Notes: generated by a model not told the origin, from the sequence alone. A stretch of DNA of 64,000 nt from Sordaria brevicollis (GCA_033439795.1 JAUTDP010000004.1:1736001-1800000), one strand, 5' to 3'. Positions 23,366 through 35,256 are shown, counted from the stretch's first letter. Program-made: numbers and translations.

Positions 23366-24266
23366 TTAAAATCTCTCCTTTTGCCTCGAGGCAATGATCC
23401 TGAGGTTGTTGTACACCTTGCCGGGCTGGTGTCCGAGAATGAGGGAGACGACGGACTCGCGGGCCATGCCGATGTTCTCGAAGGCGCCGAGGATGTGTAC
23501 GCGGGAGCCGGCGAGGACGATTCTGGTTTTCGTGGCTGTTTTTCGTTTTGTCAGCATTTCCATACATTTCAGCCAAATCTTCCTGAATTTGAGCGTACCG
23601 TTCTCAATCGCAAACTTGGTCTTGCCGTCCTTGCCCGCAATACGACCAATCGCACGTCCCAAAGCATCGGGGCCGAGAGTCTGACGGACATCCTTGACGT
23701 CGAAGGACTGGATGTAGAGCGAATCGAGACGGAGCAGGGCAATGGCGTCGTCAATGTCGAAGCCCATGGCGAAGGCGGAGACGAAGTCGGCGCCCATCTG
23801 GAGGGACTCGGGGGTGAGGGTGTGTCTGCTGGAGCGCAGCTCGACGCGCTTCTCCTTAATGTTCATGCGGACCTGGAGCTTGCAGTGCTCTACGAGTGGG
23901 GGGTAGCTGATTGACGAAACACAGTCAGTCTCCTTTTCCGACCAAAGATTCCTTCCAGGGTTTCCCTCACATCTTGGTCCAGTTGGCCTTGAGAGCCGAC
24001 ATGCGGTTTGGCGGGATACCGATCTTCCTGGTCTCTGCGCGGCGAATGATCTGGACGTCCTGGCCGGGGGCGAAACGGGGACGGCCCTCCTCGTCGACAG
24101 CCATCTGCACATCGTTGTCGTTGGAAGGGGGAGCGGCGGCGGCGGGATCAGTGATGGTGGCGGCCTCGTTAACGTCGAGAATGAGCTCGTCCTCCTGCTC
24201 GGTCTGGATAGGGATCTGGGCGGTAGGGGCCTCGACGGGCTGACGAAGTGCTGTTGGCGCAGGCAT
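23366..24266 (-). CDS. pno1: Pno1/Dim2, KH-domain 40S ribosome assembly factor
   Basis: Three exons on the minus strand: 24266-23971, 23906-23599 and 23535-23366 (257 residues). Introns of 64 and 63 nt give the joins ANWTK-I-YPPLVEHCKLQ and FAIEN-A-TKTRIVLAG. The first 90 residues are acidic and disordered (MPAPTALRQPVEAP...), then comes the conserved core from RKIGIPPNRMSALKANW. It contains a degenerate first KH domain (YPPLVEHCKLQVRMN...), the segment GADFVSAFAMGFDIDDAIALLRLD and the second KH domain with GRIAGKDGKTKFAIEN (GxxG loop) ending IIASRQKERF. Known role: binds the 3' end of 18S rRNA in pre-40S particles, recruits the dimethylase Dim1 and controls Nob1 cleavage, in the nucleolus and cytosol. 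Length is normal for the family. Confidence 0.97.
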
Positions 24267-24954
24267 ATTGGGCGATTTGAATTTAATGGACGGTGATCGT
24301 CAAGGTGTCGTGGGGTTGAAGGTGGATGTCGGCGATGAAATTCTCGAAAATCGGCAGACTAGAAGTAATGACGGATATGTCGGAGAATTGGCGGAAGAGA
24401 CTCTGGTGATGAGGGACGGGACGTGTTGTCGGAATACGGGGTTGCAGTCGTGAATTACGGAGATCTGGGAGTCGAGGTCGTCCTTTTGCGCCAGCCGTCT
24501 CTAGAATTTTGATAGTGTTTATCGGTTTTGATAGCGCGGAGGGGAAATTCTTGACAAAAAGCAGTGGACCCACAAAAGAGCACCGGAGTGAAGCTTATCG
24601 ATTGGCCGGATGTGGTCGAGGCCGCTAGGACCCTTGCCAATCGCAACGCCCATGCACTAACACTTACTGAGTAATCCCTGTAATCACAAGGTTAGCGTCA
24701 TTGACGCACTTTTGAACCTGGACAGGCTTCGAGCCGGCAGCTTTTTCCAAACTTCAGGTTCTTGGTCAGAGGCAGCACAAGCATGTCATTCTAGACTCGG
24801 CCACCACCACCACCACCCGACGACATCTTTTTTTATCCGACGAACCTCGAGGACCGACCATGGACACGACACCTAGCTGTCATCATTACCATCGTCGCTG
24901 AAAATATAAAAGAAAACCGGTCCCTTCCTTTCGTCGACAGTATGAATTTCAACA
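24267..24954. promoter_or_regulatory. Bidirectional promoter, pno1 (-) and mdm31/32 (+)
   Basis: 688 bases between diverging start codons. It includes a CACCACCACCACC microrepeat near 24803-24818 and a TATAAAAG sequence at 24905-24912, about 42 bases before the Mdm31/32 ATG. No gene is seen. Confidence 0.45.
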
Positions 24955-27384
24955 ATGTCTACTAGCGCTACGACGACCCAGCTGGGCCGCCAGTTATGGT
25001 CTTCTATACGAGATCCTCACGTCACCTCGACTCTATTCACAGCCGCGATACTGCTTCCAACATGTCAGCCTTTACTTAGCCGTCATTGTGTCGGCCTTGG
25101 CCCTTCGACATTGCTTAGGATACAACAGCAATATGGGCAACACCAGAGCACGCGACAATTTACCTCTTGCGCGAGTCGCTTTTTCCCTTCAGCAACCAAG
25201 TCGCAAAGACTTCACAACCAACAGTCACACCCATCCCATTATACTCTGCGAAGCTGTACATCTGGAGGCCTTCTCCTTCTTGGGCTCAGCACCAGCCCTT
25301 CTTCAACGAGTACGGTAGAGAACTCCGCACTATCCGGCAATGCCGCGCAAAAAGCGAATATGAGCCATCTGGCTCGCCAGGCTCTGCTCTTGGGAAGGAT
25401 ACGAAACACCACAACTACGACGATATGTATAGCAGGAAAGCGATACCAGAGTTCTGGCAAAGAGACCAAGGGCGAACATGACGAGACCAAAGATCAGGCC
25501 TCTTCAACCTCCCCTCAGCAAAAGCCCGAGCAACCACAGCAGCCTCCGAATACCGAGACGCCTTCCGGTCCTGGCCCTCATCCGACTCCGGAGCACCACT
25601 CACTAGCAGACTCCATGTCCAAATACCTCCACCTTCCTCACCTTCCCCACCTGCCTCATAGGCCAACAAAGGAGGAGCTTCTGGCGGCAGCAAGTGGGTT
25701 CTGGTCACGGCTCAAGGTCCGGTTCAAGTGGTTTTCCATCAGGAGTATGCGCCCGTGGAACGCCGACGAGTGGGGAGCTTTTGTGTCCTTCTTCTTGTTC
25801 GGTCACTTGGTCTGGATCTTGGTGGGAACGACTACCTTCTTCTCCCTCATTATCTTGTTCATCAACACGGTATTTGCCCAGGAAACACTGGCCAAGTGGA
25901 TCGGGGACTACCTGACCCAATCAGCCGGTCTTACTGTTGTCTTTGAGTCAGCCATTGTGCCCAAGTGGGGAGACGGTGTCATTACTTTCCGCAATGTCTT
26001 CGTTTCTCGGAGACCTGGTCAGCTCAAGTCTTCCGTGAAGAAGGGTTCTTCTGGTGCTGCTGCTGAGGCTGCTGCTGCCAAGCAAGCCGCCGAGCAGGAC
26101 GGTACTGTCGTGGAAGAGGACGACGGCAACTACACACAATTCGACGTGACCATTGACACCGTAAACGTGGCACTGTCATTTCTTAAGTGGTGGAACGGAA
26201 AGGGCCTCCTCAAGGATGTCGAGATTAAAGGTGTTCGAGGCGTTGTTGACAGGACATCAGTCGTCTGGGGCGATGAGGAGCTCAATCCATTGGACTTCAG
26301 ACAGGAGCATAATCCGGGCGACTTTGAACTGGATTACTTCAAGATGGAAGATTTGCTAGTCACCGTCCACCAACCAGGCGGCTTCCGGCCCTTCTCCGTT
26401 TCCATATTCTCCTGCGAGCTTCCTCAGCTACGAAAACAGTGGCTGTTCTACGACTTCCTCTCAGCATCTCATATGTCAGGCTCTTTCGATGGATCGCTAT
26501 TTACCATCCACCCCAGACAGATCCACGGTGTATCAGCATCAGATAACGGCCGTCACCACCAAGAAGAGTTCGGTTCTCCTTCAGCCTGGAAGAAGTTCTC
26601 AAGACTACGGATTGATGGACTAAAGATCGACCACCTGAACCGCGGCGTCGAAGGACCGTTCGGTTGGATCTACGAAGGCAACGTCGACATTGTCGCCGAC
26701 GTCATGTTCCCCTCCGACCCCGAAGAGGGTCTGGGCAAGGTTGTCGCCGAGTTCTACGACAAGATGGAAGAAGCCGTAACCAGCAACCGCTACCTCAAGA
26801 TTCTTGACGGCAACATTTCCCCTAACAGCCGTGTCAACAACACCAACACCATTAACGCCAACGGCCCTACCCTCGAAAGCGGTCCAATCCCCGACTCGGC
26901 CTCCGTCATCGACCTCACCGGCCACCACGACGAGTTGCCCACCTCCGAGCAACACTTCCCTCCGCTGATCACTCCCGCGACCCCCAAGGAGCCGGCCCCT
27001 ATCGAGGAAACACCCTCGTACCTGGTCATGGACCTCCGAATCCACCTCAACGACGTCCGCGCTGCCGTTCCTCTGTTCAACAACCCGCACATGAGCTACG
27101 TCAACCAAGCCTTGGTTAGACCCATCGTCGCTTACATCAACGCCAAGCGGACGTACATCCCCATCAGCTGCCGGATCGTCAAGCGGCTGACGGACTTTGA
27201 CGGCTCCTGGACGGTCTGGGACTGTGGTCTGATGGATGACATGGGCGCTGAAGTCTACAGTGCCTTTGCGAGGAATGTTGAGGACCAGCAGAGTCGCGTA
27301 AGAAGATTCAAGCGTGTGGGATTGTGGACTGTATCCCTTGTGGTACATGCGTTGTTGGCTGGTGTGGCCGGAGATTTGATGTGA
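24955..27384 (+). CDS. Mitochondrial distribution and morphology protein, Mdm31/Mdm32 family
   Basis: A single exon of 809 residues. The N-terminal 180 residues are Ser/Thr/Arg-rich with few acids, consistent with a mitochondrial presequence (for example RRHCVGL-like and RQFTSCASRFF segments). A Pro/Gln-rich linker follows. The conserved core begins near residue 260 (FKWFSIRSMRPWNADEWGAF), with an inner-membrane helix at about 272-305 (FVSFFLFGHLVWILVG...). A large intermembrane-space beta-rich domain carries IVPKWGDGVITFRNVFVSRRPG, and a hydrophobic C terminus (LWTVSLVVHALLAGVAG) may be a second anchor. Family members sit in the inner membrane, are needed for normal mitochondrial shape and inheritance and genetically touch cardiolipin and ERMES functions; the domain is related to lipid-transfer repeats. 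Whether this is the Mdm31 or the Mdm32 orthologue is not settled by what I see. Confidence 0.9.
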   Translation: MSTSATTTQLGRQLWSSIRDPHVTSTLFTAAILLPTCQPLLSRHCVGLGPSTLLRIQQQYGQHQSTRQFTSCASRFFPSATKSQRLHNQQSHPSHYTLRSCTSGGLLLLGLSTSPSSTSTVENSALSGNAAQKANMSHLARQALLLGRIRNTTTTTICIAGKRYQSSGKETKGEHDETKDQASSTSPQQKPEQPQQPPNTETPSGPGPHPTPEHHSLADSMSKYLHLPHLPHLPHRPTKEELLAAASGFWSRLKVRFKWFSIRSMRPWNADEWGAFVSFFLFGHLVWILVGTTTFFSLIILFINTVFAQETLAKWIGDYLTQSAGLTVVFESAIVPKWGDGVITFRNVFVSRRPGQLKSSVKKGSSGAAAEAAAAKQAAEQDGTVVEEDDGNYTQFDVTIDTVNVALSFLKWWNGKGLLKDVEIKGVRGVVDRTSVVWGDEELNPLDFRQEHNPGDFELDYFKMEDLLVTVHQPGGFRPFSVSIFSCELPQLRKQWLFYDFLSASHMSGSFDGSLFTIHPRQIHGVSASDNGRHHQEEFGSPSAWKKFSRLRIDGLKIDHLNRGVEGPFGWIYEGNVDIVADVMFPSDPEEGLGKVVAEFYDKMEEAVTSNRYLKILDGNISPNSRVNNTNTINANGPTLESGPIPDSASVIDLTGHHDELPTSEQHFPPLITPATPKEPAPIEETPSYLVMDLRIHLNDVRAAVPLFNNPHMSYVNQALVRPIVAYINAKRTYIPISCRIVKRLTDFDGSWTVWDCGLMDDMGAEVYSAFARNVEDQQSRVRRFKRVGLWTVSLVVHALLAGVAGDLM

Positions 27385-28368
27385 GCGACCATCAAGTATG
27401 GGAGTCACGATATAGACTTACTTGTGCCTGGGTTCGTCAGGCGGCTAGAGAGTTCTCTTGTACTACTTATTCTCTCTTCTTTACTACCACTACTGTTGAG
27501 GGTCATTGGACCTTTCCAAGCAGTATACTTTACTGTACTATACATGACATTGATACATATGGCGCCCAGAGAGGCGCACGAAGAACAGGCAGAAGATTAT
27601 GGATAAGAATAGGAGGGGAGGAGGAAAAGATGAACTGTTAACGCTCTTAATGACCCGGACGGAAATATTAACTGGCTGGAATCATAGAAAGGCGGATGGT
27701 TGGGCTTTAGTGTACAGGTTTTTATTGTTAGCTGATGATATGCATATCATCACAACCGGAGTTCTAGTGTTTTGGCTAGGTTTAACAGATATTGTTGAAA
27801 AGTTTACAACGCTGTTCATTTTCCAGAGTATTGATCGCTTGAGCAAGGTCCTGAAAGCTTAATATGCCACACCTAAGAACCATCAAGACGACGGGATCTC
27901 ACAAAAAAAATATGTGCGATTTGGGCTTTCCAAACGCAATGCTCGCCTTCACTATAGAACGCTCTATAAATCTTCCCCATGCTATATGGTATCTGCCGCT
28001 TTCCCCCTCCACGCCCCAATCGCGACTCGATCACCGCCTCAGACAGGCGTCCGCCTTTTTGCTCGGTCTATATCTGATGACGACCGCTGTTCCATAACCC
28101 ATCCAATTCAAGACATCATGCCACTGAACCATGCGTCCGGACGCCGGACGCGCCGTGACCGTTGCGGGTGCTGTGGTAGTCTACGTTCTTTTTCATGTCA
28201 TCAAACACACGCAACCGCTACTCTCTCGCTTCGCTGAACCCGTCTCCCGGATAAGGATAAATGGTCTATCCGGTCAAAAGGACGGGCCTTCCATTCTGTA
28301 ACAAGAAAGGGACTCGAAAATCCCCCCTGACACGAAGCGGACGATCGAAATAACTCGGTTGAAGCCTT
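27385..28368. other. Convergent 3' region between mdm31/32 and eIF3j
   Basis: 984 bases without a supported gene; AT-rich, with several short frames lacking coding character. Confidence 0.45.
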
Positions 28369-29570
28369 TCACATGAAGTCATCACTACAGAATCAGTTAG
28401 CAGCCGAATCCAGAAACACTGTCTCTCTCCACCACAAGGCAACTTACTCTCCGAAAGCATCGTCATCATAGGTATCGTGAGCCTCGGCAATGGCACCACC
28501 ACGGCCAACACCAGCGAGCGAAGTCTTGGTCTTGGCAGCCTTGCTCTTCTTGCCGCCCTTCTCAGCAGCCTTCTCCTCCTTGAGCTTCTCGTTGCTCAGA
28601 GCAGTCAGAGTGGAAGCAATCTTCTTGATCTCGTCGCTCTTGAGGTCCTTAGCGAGCTGCTTGGCGAACTCCTGGAGGAACAAGGTGTAGTGCGGCTTGG
28701 GCGAGAGCTTGCCGATCATGGGGCCGAGGGTGGTGCGGAGGGTCTCGAACTGGGTCTTGGTGGTGGGGTTGAAGAGGGCAAGACCGGAGATGTCGAGGGT
28801 GTTGTTGGGATCCTTGGGGTCGATCTGGACAATGGTGCCCTTGCTGACGACCTTGCGGTCGTTGCTGATGCCGATGCCGGCAAACAGGTCCTCAGCGTGC
28901 TTAAGATCGGACTCCTTCTGCTCGCGACGGAGACGCTCGCGGCGCTCGGCCTCAGTCTCCTCCTCAAAGTCCGACTCCTCGGCCAGCTGGCGGGCGCGCT
29001 CGGCCTGGCGCTCGGCGATGCGCTGGGCCTTGGACTTCTTGTTGGCGGCGGCTTCGGCTTCGGCCTTGGCCTTGGCCTCGGCGGCCTTCTTCGCCTTCTC
29101 GCGCTCTACCTCGGAGTCCTCGGCGGCGTCCCAGGAGTCGAGAACGTCGGACTCGTTACCCTCCTCATCGTCGAAGCGGCGGCGGCCGGGGGCAAGGACG
29201 GGCGAGTTGGGGGCGGAAGACTCCTCCTCTTCCTCGTCTGGTGGTGATGAGGGGTTATGTTAGCCTCGGTTTCGAACAAAAACATGGTGGTGGCGCAACA
29301 GGAACGTTGGCGCGAGAGTTGTTTCTTTGGCTGGAGTATATAGAGACGGCCGGGTATAAATTCATGATGTTTCTGTGTTGGAGCATGAAGACATATGGCG
29401 AGCTTGACAGTGGTGATCACAAGCAGTAGCAGGCATCAACAGGCTTGTCACGGCCATCGTGATCGCCAACTTTTGGCCGGCTACCATCCGCGGGGCTCGT
29501 CTCTGTCGCAAAGAGGGAATAGTGGGAACGAGGGCGACGATGATGACTTACCCCACTTCTTTCCAGGCAT
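28369..29570 (-). CDS. hcr1: Translation initiation factor eIF3 subunit J (Hcr1)
   Basis: Three exons on the minus strand: 29570-29552 (19 nt), 29237-28448 and a 16-nt last exon 28384-28369, giving 274 residues. Exon 1 encodes only MPGKKW plus one base, and the first intron is long (314 nt). Without the last exon the protein would stop at AFGE. The splice at 28447 (GTAAGT-like donor, GCTAACTGATTCTGTAG acceptor region) instead gives AFGDDDFM, the acidic Phe-Met tail typical of eIF3j. Seen: an acidic N terminus (DEEEEESS, NVLDSWD-like DVLDSWDAAEDSE), a long charged coiled coil (about 55-120) and the dimerisation core (LFNPTTKTQFETLRTTLGPMI, FLQEFAKQLAKDLKSDEIKK). eIF3j binds the 40S decoding centre, helps eIF3 loading and AUG recognition and, in yeast, late 18S rRNA processing. 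Confidence 0.95.
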
Positions 29571-31410
29571 GTTTGCGATTTTGGTAGTGATAATCTAAGA
29601 AAACCGAAAGGGTCTTTGCGACAGCGATGTCTGGCGAGACGAGCAAAAAGTTTGCGTGTGGTGAGGTGGTTGTGTCCAAACTTCGAAAGAGAGGCCGATC
29701 ACTTGTCTGAGAAGTCGAAAAAGTGAGCAAGGATCAGGCACCTTGTGGTTCAGGCGTGGGCCGTAGTGGGCAAAATAATTGTTAGCGGGGTAGGGAGTTG
29801 AAAAGTGACAGAAACAGCGCTTCACTGGTTCTTCAAGGTTCTTCGATGTCTAAAATTTTAATATTTTGCCAAGACTTACATTCACAGCTTCAGTTGTGCC
29901 TTGAAGGTATGCCGGTTACTTGATGCACAACATGTGAAGAAAAAATTTGTATCAAATTCAGTTAATTAATTGACTGAAGAAGATGAAAAATGAGGAGGAG
30001 AGCCAGCACCTCCAAAGGTTTGGAGAGGCCACTCTTAAATACAGGATAGTGTGTGCTTGATTATCCTTCTCGCCAGGTCTGGTCAGGTATCTGCCTTCCC
30101 TCTGCAGTGTATGTCTGGCTTCCTTTTTTCTGAATAACTTCTTCCTTCCTATCTTCCTGTGGCCCTTCTGTCTAGGTATTTATTGCGATACCTTCCTCCA
30201 GTGGTCCCGTTTCTACGTGGGGAGGTACTTATACCTCACGAAATCGTCGGGCACCGACCCCTGACACTTCGCCCTTTTTTTCGAAGCTCATAGAGATGCA
30301 TGATATGCACGGCTTGCAGTCGACCAAGCAGAAAGATGCTGGATTTGTTATTGTACAGAATGCAGCCTCGAAGGCAGCAATTTGTAAACGTGTGTTAAAG
30401 GCATGTGAATGAGACGAGTCCATAAACACGTGGGCTAAACGCTAATAATCTAGAGCTGTACAAAGCGATCCACTCTTGACGGCTAAGCAAGGCTTGACAT
30501 ATCTGATATTTTGTACAGTAACATCCCGCTTCCGACACAGGATAATATCTGCAGGCTTGTAATTGTTCCTGGAGCCGTCCGGTCTCTCCTCTTTCTCTTA
30601 AACCCTACCAACAACCTTCGCTGACGTCACAACAAGATTGAAAATTTAAACGTGAAGGCATTCTCTCACATTACTTCTCAATGTTGTTGAGTGTCCTGTG
30701 ACACAAAAAACTGGGAGTGGCCGTTCCGTATCCCTCCGTTCGCTATTCCTGTCCAGTCAGCAATACAATGCAAGAAAATGTCATTTCTACTTCCAATCAA
30801 CCAACCAACCATCACTATTCCGAGTCCTTGTGTGGTTATCATTGTCCTGAGTCACAATTCCCCCAGTCTCACTTGCTCATGGGGCTTTTACAAGGCTGGA
30901 CCCGAAAATGTTGCGGAACTATTCCCTCTGGCTTTCATCTCACCCGGGACGACCCGACACTACAAAACAATGAACATCCAGCTGACCTTAACAATAGATA
31001 CCCGCTTGCCATTTTGAGAACTGAAAGCGAGATCCCTATCCTAGTTGATGATCTCGACGTCTCCGAATTTCCTTCGCCGCGCGACCGCCTATTTGCCATT
31101 TGCTTGTTCAATGGGCACGAGGCGGCGGTGGTTTTTCTTGATGTTTCAACCTAGGGGTCGCTTGGGCAGTGCCGGAACACCCTGATTTTATTGCTTCTTT
31201 GAGACAATGGCCGGACGAAGTCGGTGATTTCTCAGTCAGATTCTCGTATTCCAAGTTGAGAGTTCTTCTCGGAATGAGTGAGCGATTGGCGGTAAGAAAG
31301 AATGATATAAACTCTTTGTGTGTCTCTTGTACTGTGTCAATCATGGACCATCATCATCACCAACCTCAAGCGTGTCTTACATCTCAAGAATATCTTCTTC
31401 ATAACTCTCG
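29571..31410. promoter_or_regulatory. Divergent intergenic region, eIF3j (-) and alternative oxidase (+)
   Basis: 1.84 kb between diverging starts. I found no tRNA-like B box or supported ORF. The right part contains the AOX induction motif listed separately. Confidence 0.5.
31212..31224 (+). promoter_or_regulatory. Alternative oxidase induction motif (CGG-N7-CGG)
   Basis: CGGACGAAGTCGG: two CGG triplets in direct orientation, separated by seven bases, 187 bp upstream of the AOX ATG. In N. crassa this element (AIM) is bound by the Zn2Cys6 regulators AOD2 and AOD5 and is needed for induction of aod-1 when the cytochrome chain is blocked. Spacing, triplets and location all match. Confidence 0.82.
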
Positions 31411-32650
31411 ATGAACACTCCCAAAGTCAACATCTTACACACTACAGGACAAGCGGCGCATATAAGCCGTGCCCTGGTACTATCGACCTGTCACACCCGG
31501 CCTCTTGTGATCGGTGGTCTTCGAGTGACCAACGGTTTACATCCAACACAAACAAATTTGTCTTCGTCACGACCACGGGACTTCACGACAACAAGCGTTA
31601 CTCACCTGAAAGACTTCTTCCCAGCCAAAGAGACTGCATACATCCGGCAGACACCACCCGCTTGGCCTCATCATGGATGGACTGAGGAGGAGATGACCTC
31701 GGTCGTTCCCGAGCACCGGAAACCTGAGACTGTGGGCGATTGGCTTGCGTGGAAACTTGTTAGAATGTGTCGGTAGGTCGCTGATTATGACGCAAAGCAG
31801 ACACCGAAGCATGCCTCTTTCTAACCTACATCAATGCAGGTGGGGTACCGACATAGCAACCGGCATACGTCCAGAACAGCAAGTCGACAAGAACCACCCG
31901 ACGACCGCGACTAGTGCGGATAAGCCTTTGACGGAAGCACAATGGGTACGTCCTTCCTTCACAGCTCAAAACTAAGAGTTGCCTGTTCACAGGTAGATGC
32001 TGACAAATTCTTCCATACTATAGCTAGTCCGCTTCATCTTCCTCGAATCCATCGCCGGCGTCCCAGGCATGGTAGCCGGTATGCTCCGACACCTGCACTC
32101 CTTACGTCGCCTCAAGCGCGACAACGGCTGGATCGAAACCCTACTCGAAGAGTCCTACAACGAGCGCATGCACCTGCTCACCTTTATGAAGATGTGCGAA
32201 CCCGGTCTTCTCATGAAGACCCTCATCTTGGGAGCTCAGGGCGTTTTTTTCAACGCCATGTTCCTCAGCTACTTGGTATCACCAAAGATCACCCACCGCT
32301 TTGTTGGGTATCTTGAGGAAGAAGCCGTGCATACCTACACCAGATGCATCAGGGAGCTTGAGGAGGGCCATTTGCCCAAGTGGTCAGACCAGAAGTTTCG
32401 GATACCGGAGATGGCGGTTAGGTACTGGCGCATGCCGGAGGGGAAGAGGACGATGAAGGACCTGATTTATTATATCAGGGCGGACGAGGCGGTGCATAGG
32501 GGGGTTAATCATACGCTGAGCAATTTGGATCAGAAGGAGGATCCGAATCCGTTTGTGAGTGAGTATAAGGAGGGTGAGGGGGGACGGAGACCAGTGGTGA
32601 ATCCGGCGTTGAAGCCGACGGGGTTTGAGAGGGGGGAGGTTATTGGGTGA
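31411..32650 (+). CDS. aod-1: Mitochondrial alternative oxidase
   Basis: Three exons: 31411-31772, 31840-31945 and 32024-32650, giving 364 residues. Joins give [14 protein letters not shown] and [16 protein letters not shown]. The product is the cyanide-resistant ubiquinol oxidase on the matrix side of the inner mitochondrial membrane; it passes electrons to oxygen without pumping protons. Seen: a basic, Ser/Thr-rich presequence (about 1-65), the diiron motifs LESIAG (E164), NERMH (E203, H206), LEEEAVHT (253-260) and RADEAVH (308-314), and two hydrophobic helices for monotopic membrane binding (LVRFIFLE..., [18 protein letters not shown]). It lacks the N-terminal regulatory Cys of plant enzymes, as in other fungi. 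It matches N. crassa AOD-1 almost throughout as I remember it, with scattered differences in the presequence and an extra Val near the C terminus ([10 protein letters not shown]). Confidence 0.97.
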
Positions 32651-35256
32651 TGTCTTGATATCCAAAGTGTGGTTTTGGGTTTTGGGTTCATGAGGGCCAG
32701 GCGTTTTTTGGGGTTGTTCCTTTTGGACGTGTTAGATATCCCACTCTCAGTGCTGTTTTTCTTGGTGTTCTGGTAGACATGGAAAATACTGAATTCGATT
32801 TGTGTACGCAGTGTGGTCTCACATGAGACACTTCCATACAAACCTCGGTCGTCGATTGTGTACACTTAAAGAATCGGTCAAGGATGACGTACCCAGCCAC
32901 GCCGATTGAAATTATCGTCAACACGATATGTACAGACATCCATGTTGTTTGACGCTGAACGGGGAGGTCCCGGTCTCTACGGTAGGCGCGTTAGTTCAAG
33001 ATAGCCGCATCTCGGCACGTTTAGGCATCCTCAGAAGCAAGGGAATTAACCATGATGATGAAACAATGATATGCTGGGAGTTATTTTCGGCCAGCTTGTG
33101 TTGATAGAGTTGAGCTTGTTCCAGTCGGTGACAAACTGCCAGAGAAAAAAAAAAAAAAGAAGGCCGATGTGGTTCCTGCGTTAAGATTGCAGGGCTGTGG
33201 CTGTGTAAAAGCGTCTTGCTCGCAGTCTCAGCTGTTAGCGTGGTTAATTTCCGGTAACAGATCTTGCCGGAGATCTCACCGCAGGCTGGTAGTGCCGAGC
33301 AATGGACCCACCACGGGACGAACCAGGCAGATGGATACGACTGCAGGGTACCTACCAAGTATCAACAGCAACAACAGACCAGATGAACTGGACCGGAATA
33401 GGACCGCTTTCAGGAACAGGCTGTATATGCCCACATGGATACTATGTAATGACCCGCAGCATATCTTTGATGGCGCGTTTCAGAAAGCTGTTGGATCCTA
33501 TGCCATGGCAAGCATGGCAACGAGCGGCATGTCAAGTTCACGAAACCGAGCTGTTGCTTGCTGGTCCATGGTAAGAGATATCGGGATATCTGGTTCTCAC
33601 AGTGTAGTGGTACAATATACAGGTCGTCTTGTGAGATTGACGACCACAGTCTCGATATATGAGTGGTCCGTTGATGAAAAACACATATCTCATCATGTTA
33701 GAACTTGTAAGGGTGTGTTGCACTTTCACTCGTGACGGTCTGCCGTGAGATTCACGCAACAGAAAAGGCACTTGACCATGACTGCAAGATCCAGGCCTGC
33801 CGGGACAGGCCCCTCCACAATGCTGCGACAACCTGCCATGCTCTGTGCCTGTGAGTGGACGGAATGCGAGCCCTGCCGGCAGAAGCAAGTCGACACGGAC
33901 AGGATACAGTAAGTAGTAGGCAGGTACCTCTAGGTCATCCATGCATACTTGTAGACGGGAGGTATGTACAGTACATGTGGGAAGGTGTGATGTTGACGTT
34001 GTTACGGTTTTTTTGAGAGCTTATATTCGAGGGTTTTCGCCTTGATCCCTCGTCTTGGGACACACCCTTGATTTGAACCTTAGGAAAAACGAAGAAGGGG
34101 CAAGCCCGGGCTTGGGCATCAATGAATTCAGTTGGCTTTTTAAGCTTCAGTAGGTTTGACCCGTCCCTCTTTTGACGCCAACCCGAACGGCAGCCCCACC
34201 GAAATCAGAGTGGGCCTCTCTCGACAGCAGCCTTACGAGCGAATCCAACCACTCACAGAGACCAGAGCTTTTCTGCCTTTGAACCCCAATCACCCACTCA
34301 AACTGCCCCTGCCTGCCCTCCCCTGACCCGTACGACCCCGCGGTTGCGGTTTCGTGCCTGAAGTGGAAGCCGAAGAAGGAACTGAAGCCAGCAAAGCCCG
34401 CTTACAACCTTCCATTCCACTTTCCCGTTCCCGTCCCCCTTCAATCTCGACTCTTTCCAAGCTCCAAGTGAATCGCTTGTGACCGTGTCGTTGGGGTAAG
34501 ATATTAACGACCAGACGACGACCCCACGGACCGAAACCGACTTTTGTACATACAACAACAAACACATCTTATATATCCATCTCAGGCCCCAAGCCATTCG
34601 CTCTCATCATTCGTCCCAGCTGGGATCATATTCCTACTTGCCAACACTCTTCGTTCTCCAAACGCAACAAACTTCTACGTTGTGATCCCCTATCCTCGTC
34701 GGGTCGGATCAGGGTCCAAACAGCAGTCCAATCCACAAGTAGTCGGCCATTCACTCCAGGGCAGTCCAGCCATTCCACGCAACCACTCAAACCTCCTCGC
34801 AATCACAGTCCTTGACAGCAAGGGTCACCACATCAAGCACACAGGGACAGGCGCTTAATACGGCAACCGGTACCTGTTCTTTCGTCATATCATAGCGACG
34901 TGCCGTGTCTCAACCAAATCACCACATTCAATTTGAACCTTCCACAGTTCAGCACTCGAACCCCAGAAATAGGCTTTGTGGTTTGATTGTCCGATCCCGC
35001 ACTGCTCATAACGTTATTAGTCGGTTCGGTTTGCCGGTGTCAGTCCCATCACTGACTGGTCGACCCAATATCCTGGTGTCGCAAGCTTGTAAGCACAGCC
35101 CCAAAACGCACCCACGTACCTTGTGCGCACTGCCACTGTCGCGGAAGGCTGACTCGAGGGAAACTGCCTCGCAAGCTCGCAGTGCTTCTAAAGACAGAAA
35201 CATCACATACACACACAACGCAACCCGTCCCGCTTGCCGGCTGCCACGCGATTTCC
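32651..35256. promoter_or_regulatory. Intergenic region, probably crz-1 promoter and long leader
   Basis: 2.6 kb between two genes on the same strand. No frame is convincing. The last 1 kb is pyrimidine- and CA-rich (for example ACACACACAACGCAACCCG before the ATG), as in long 5' leaders of fungal regulators. One A-run (14 A) lies at about 33146-33159. Confidence 0.45.
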
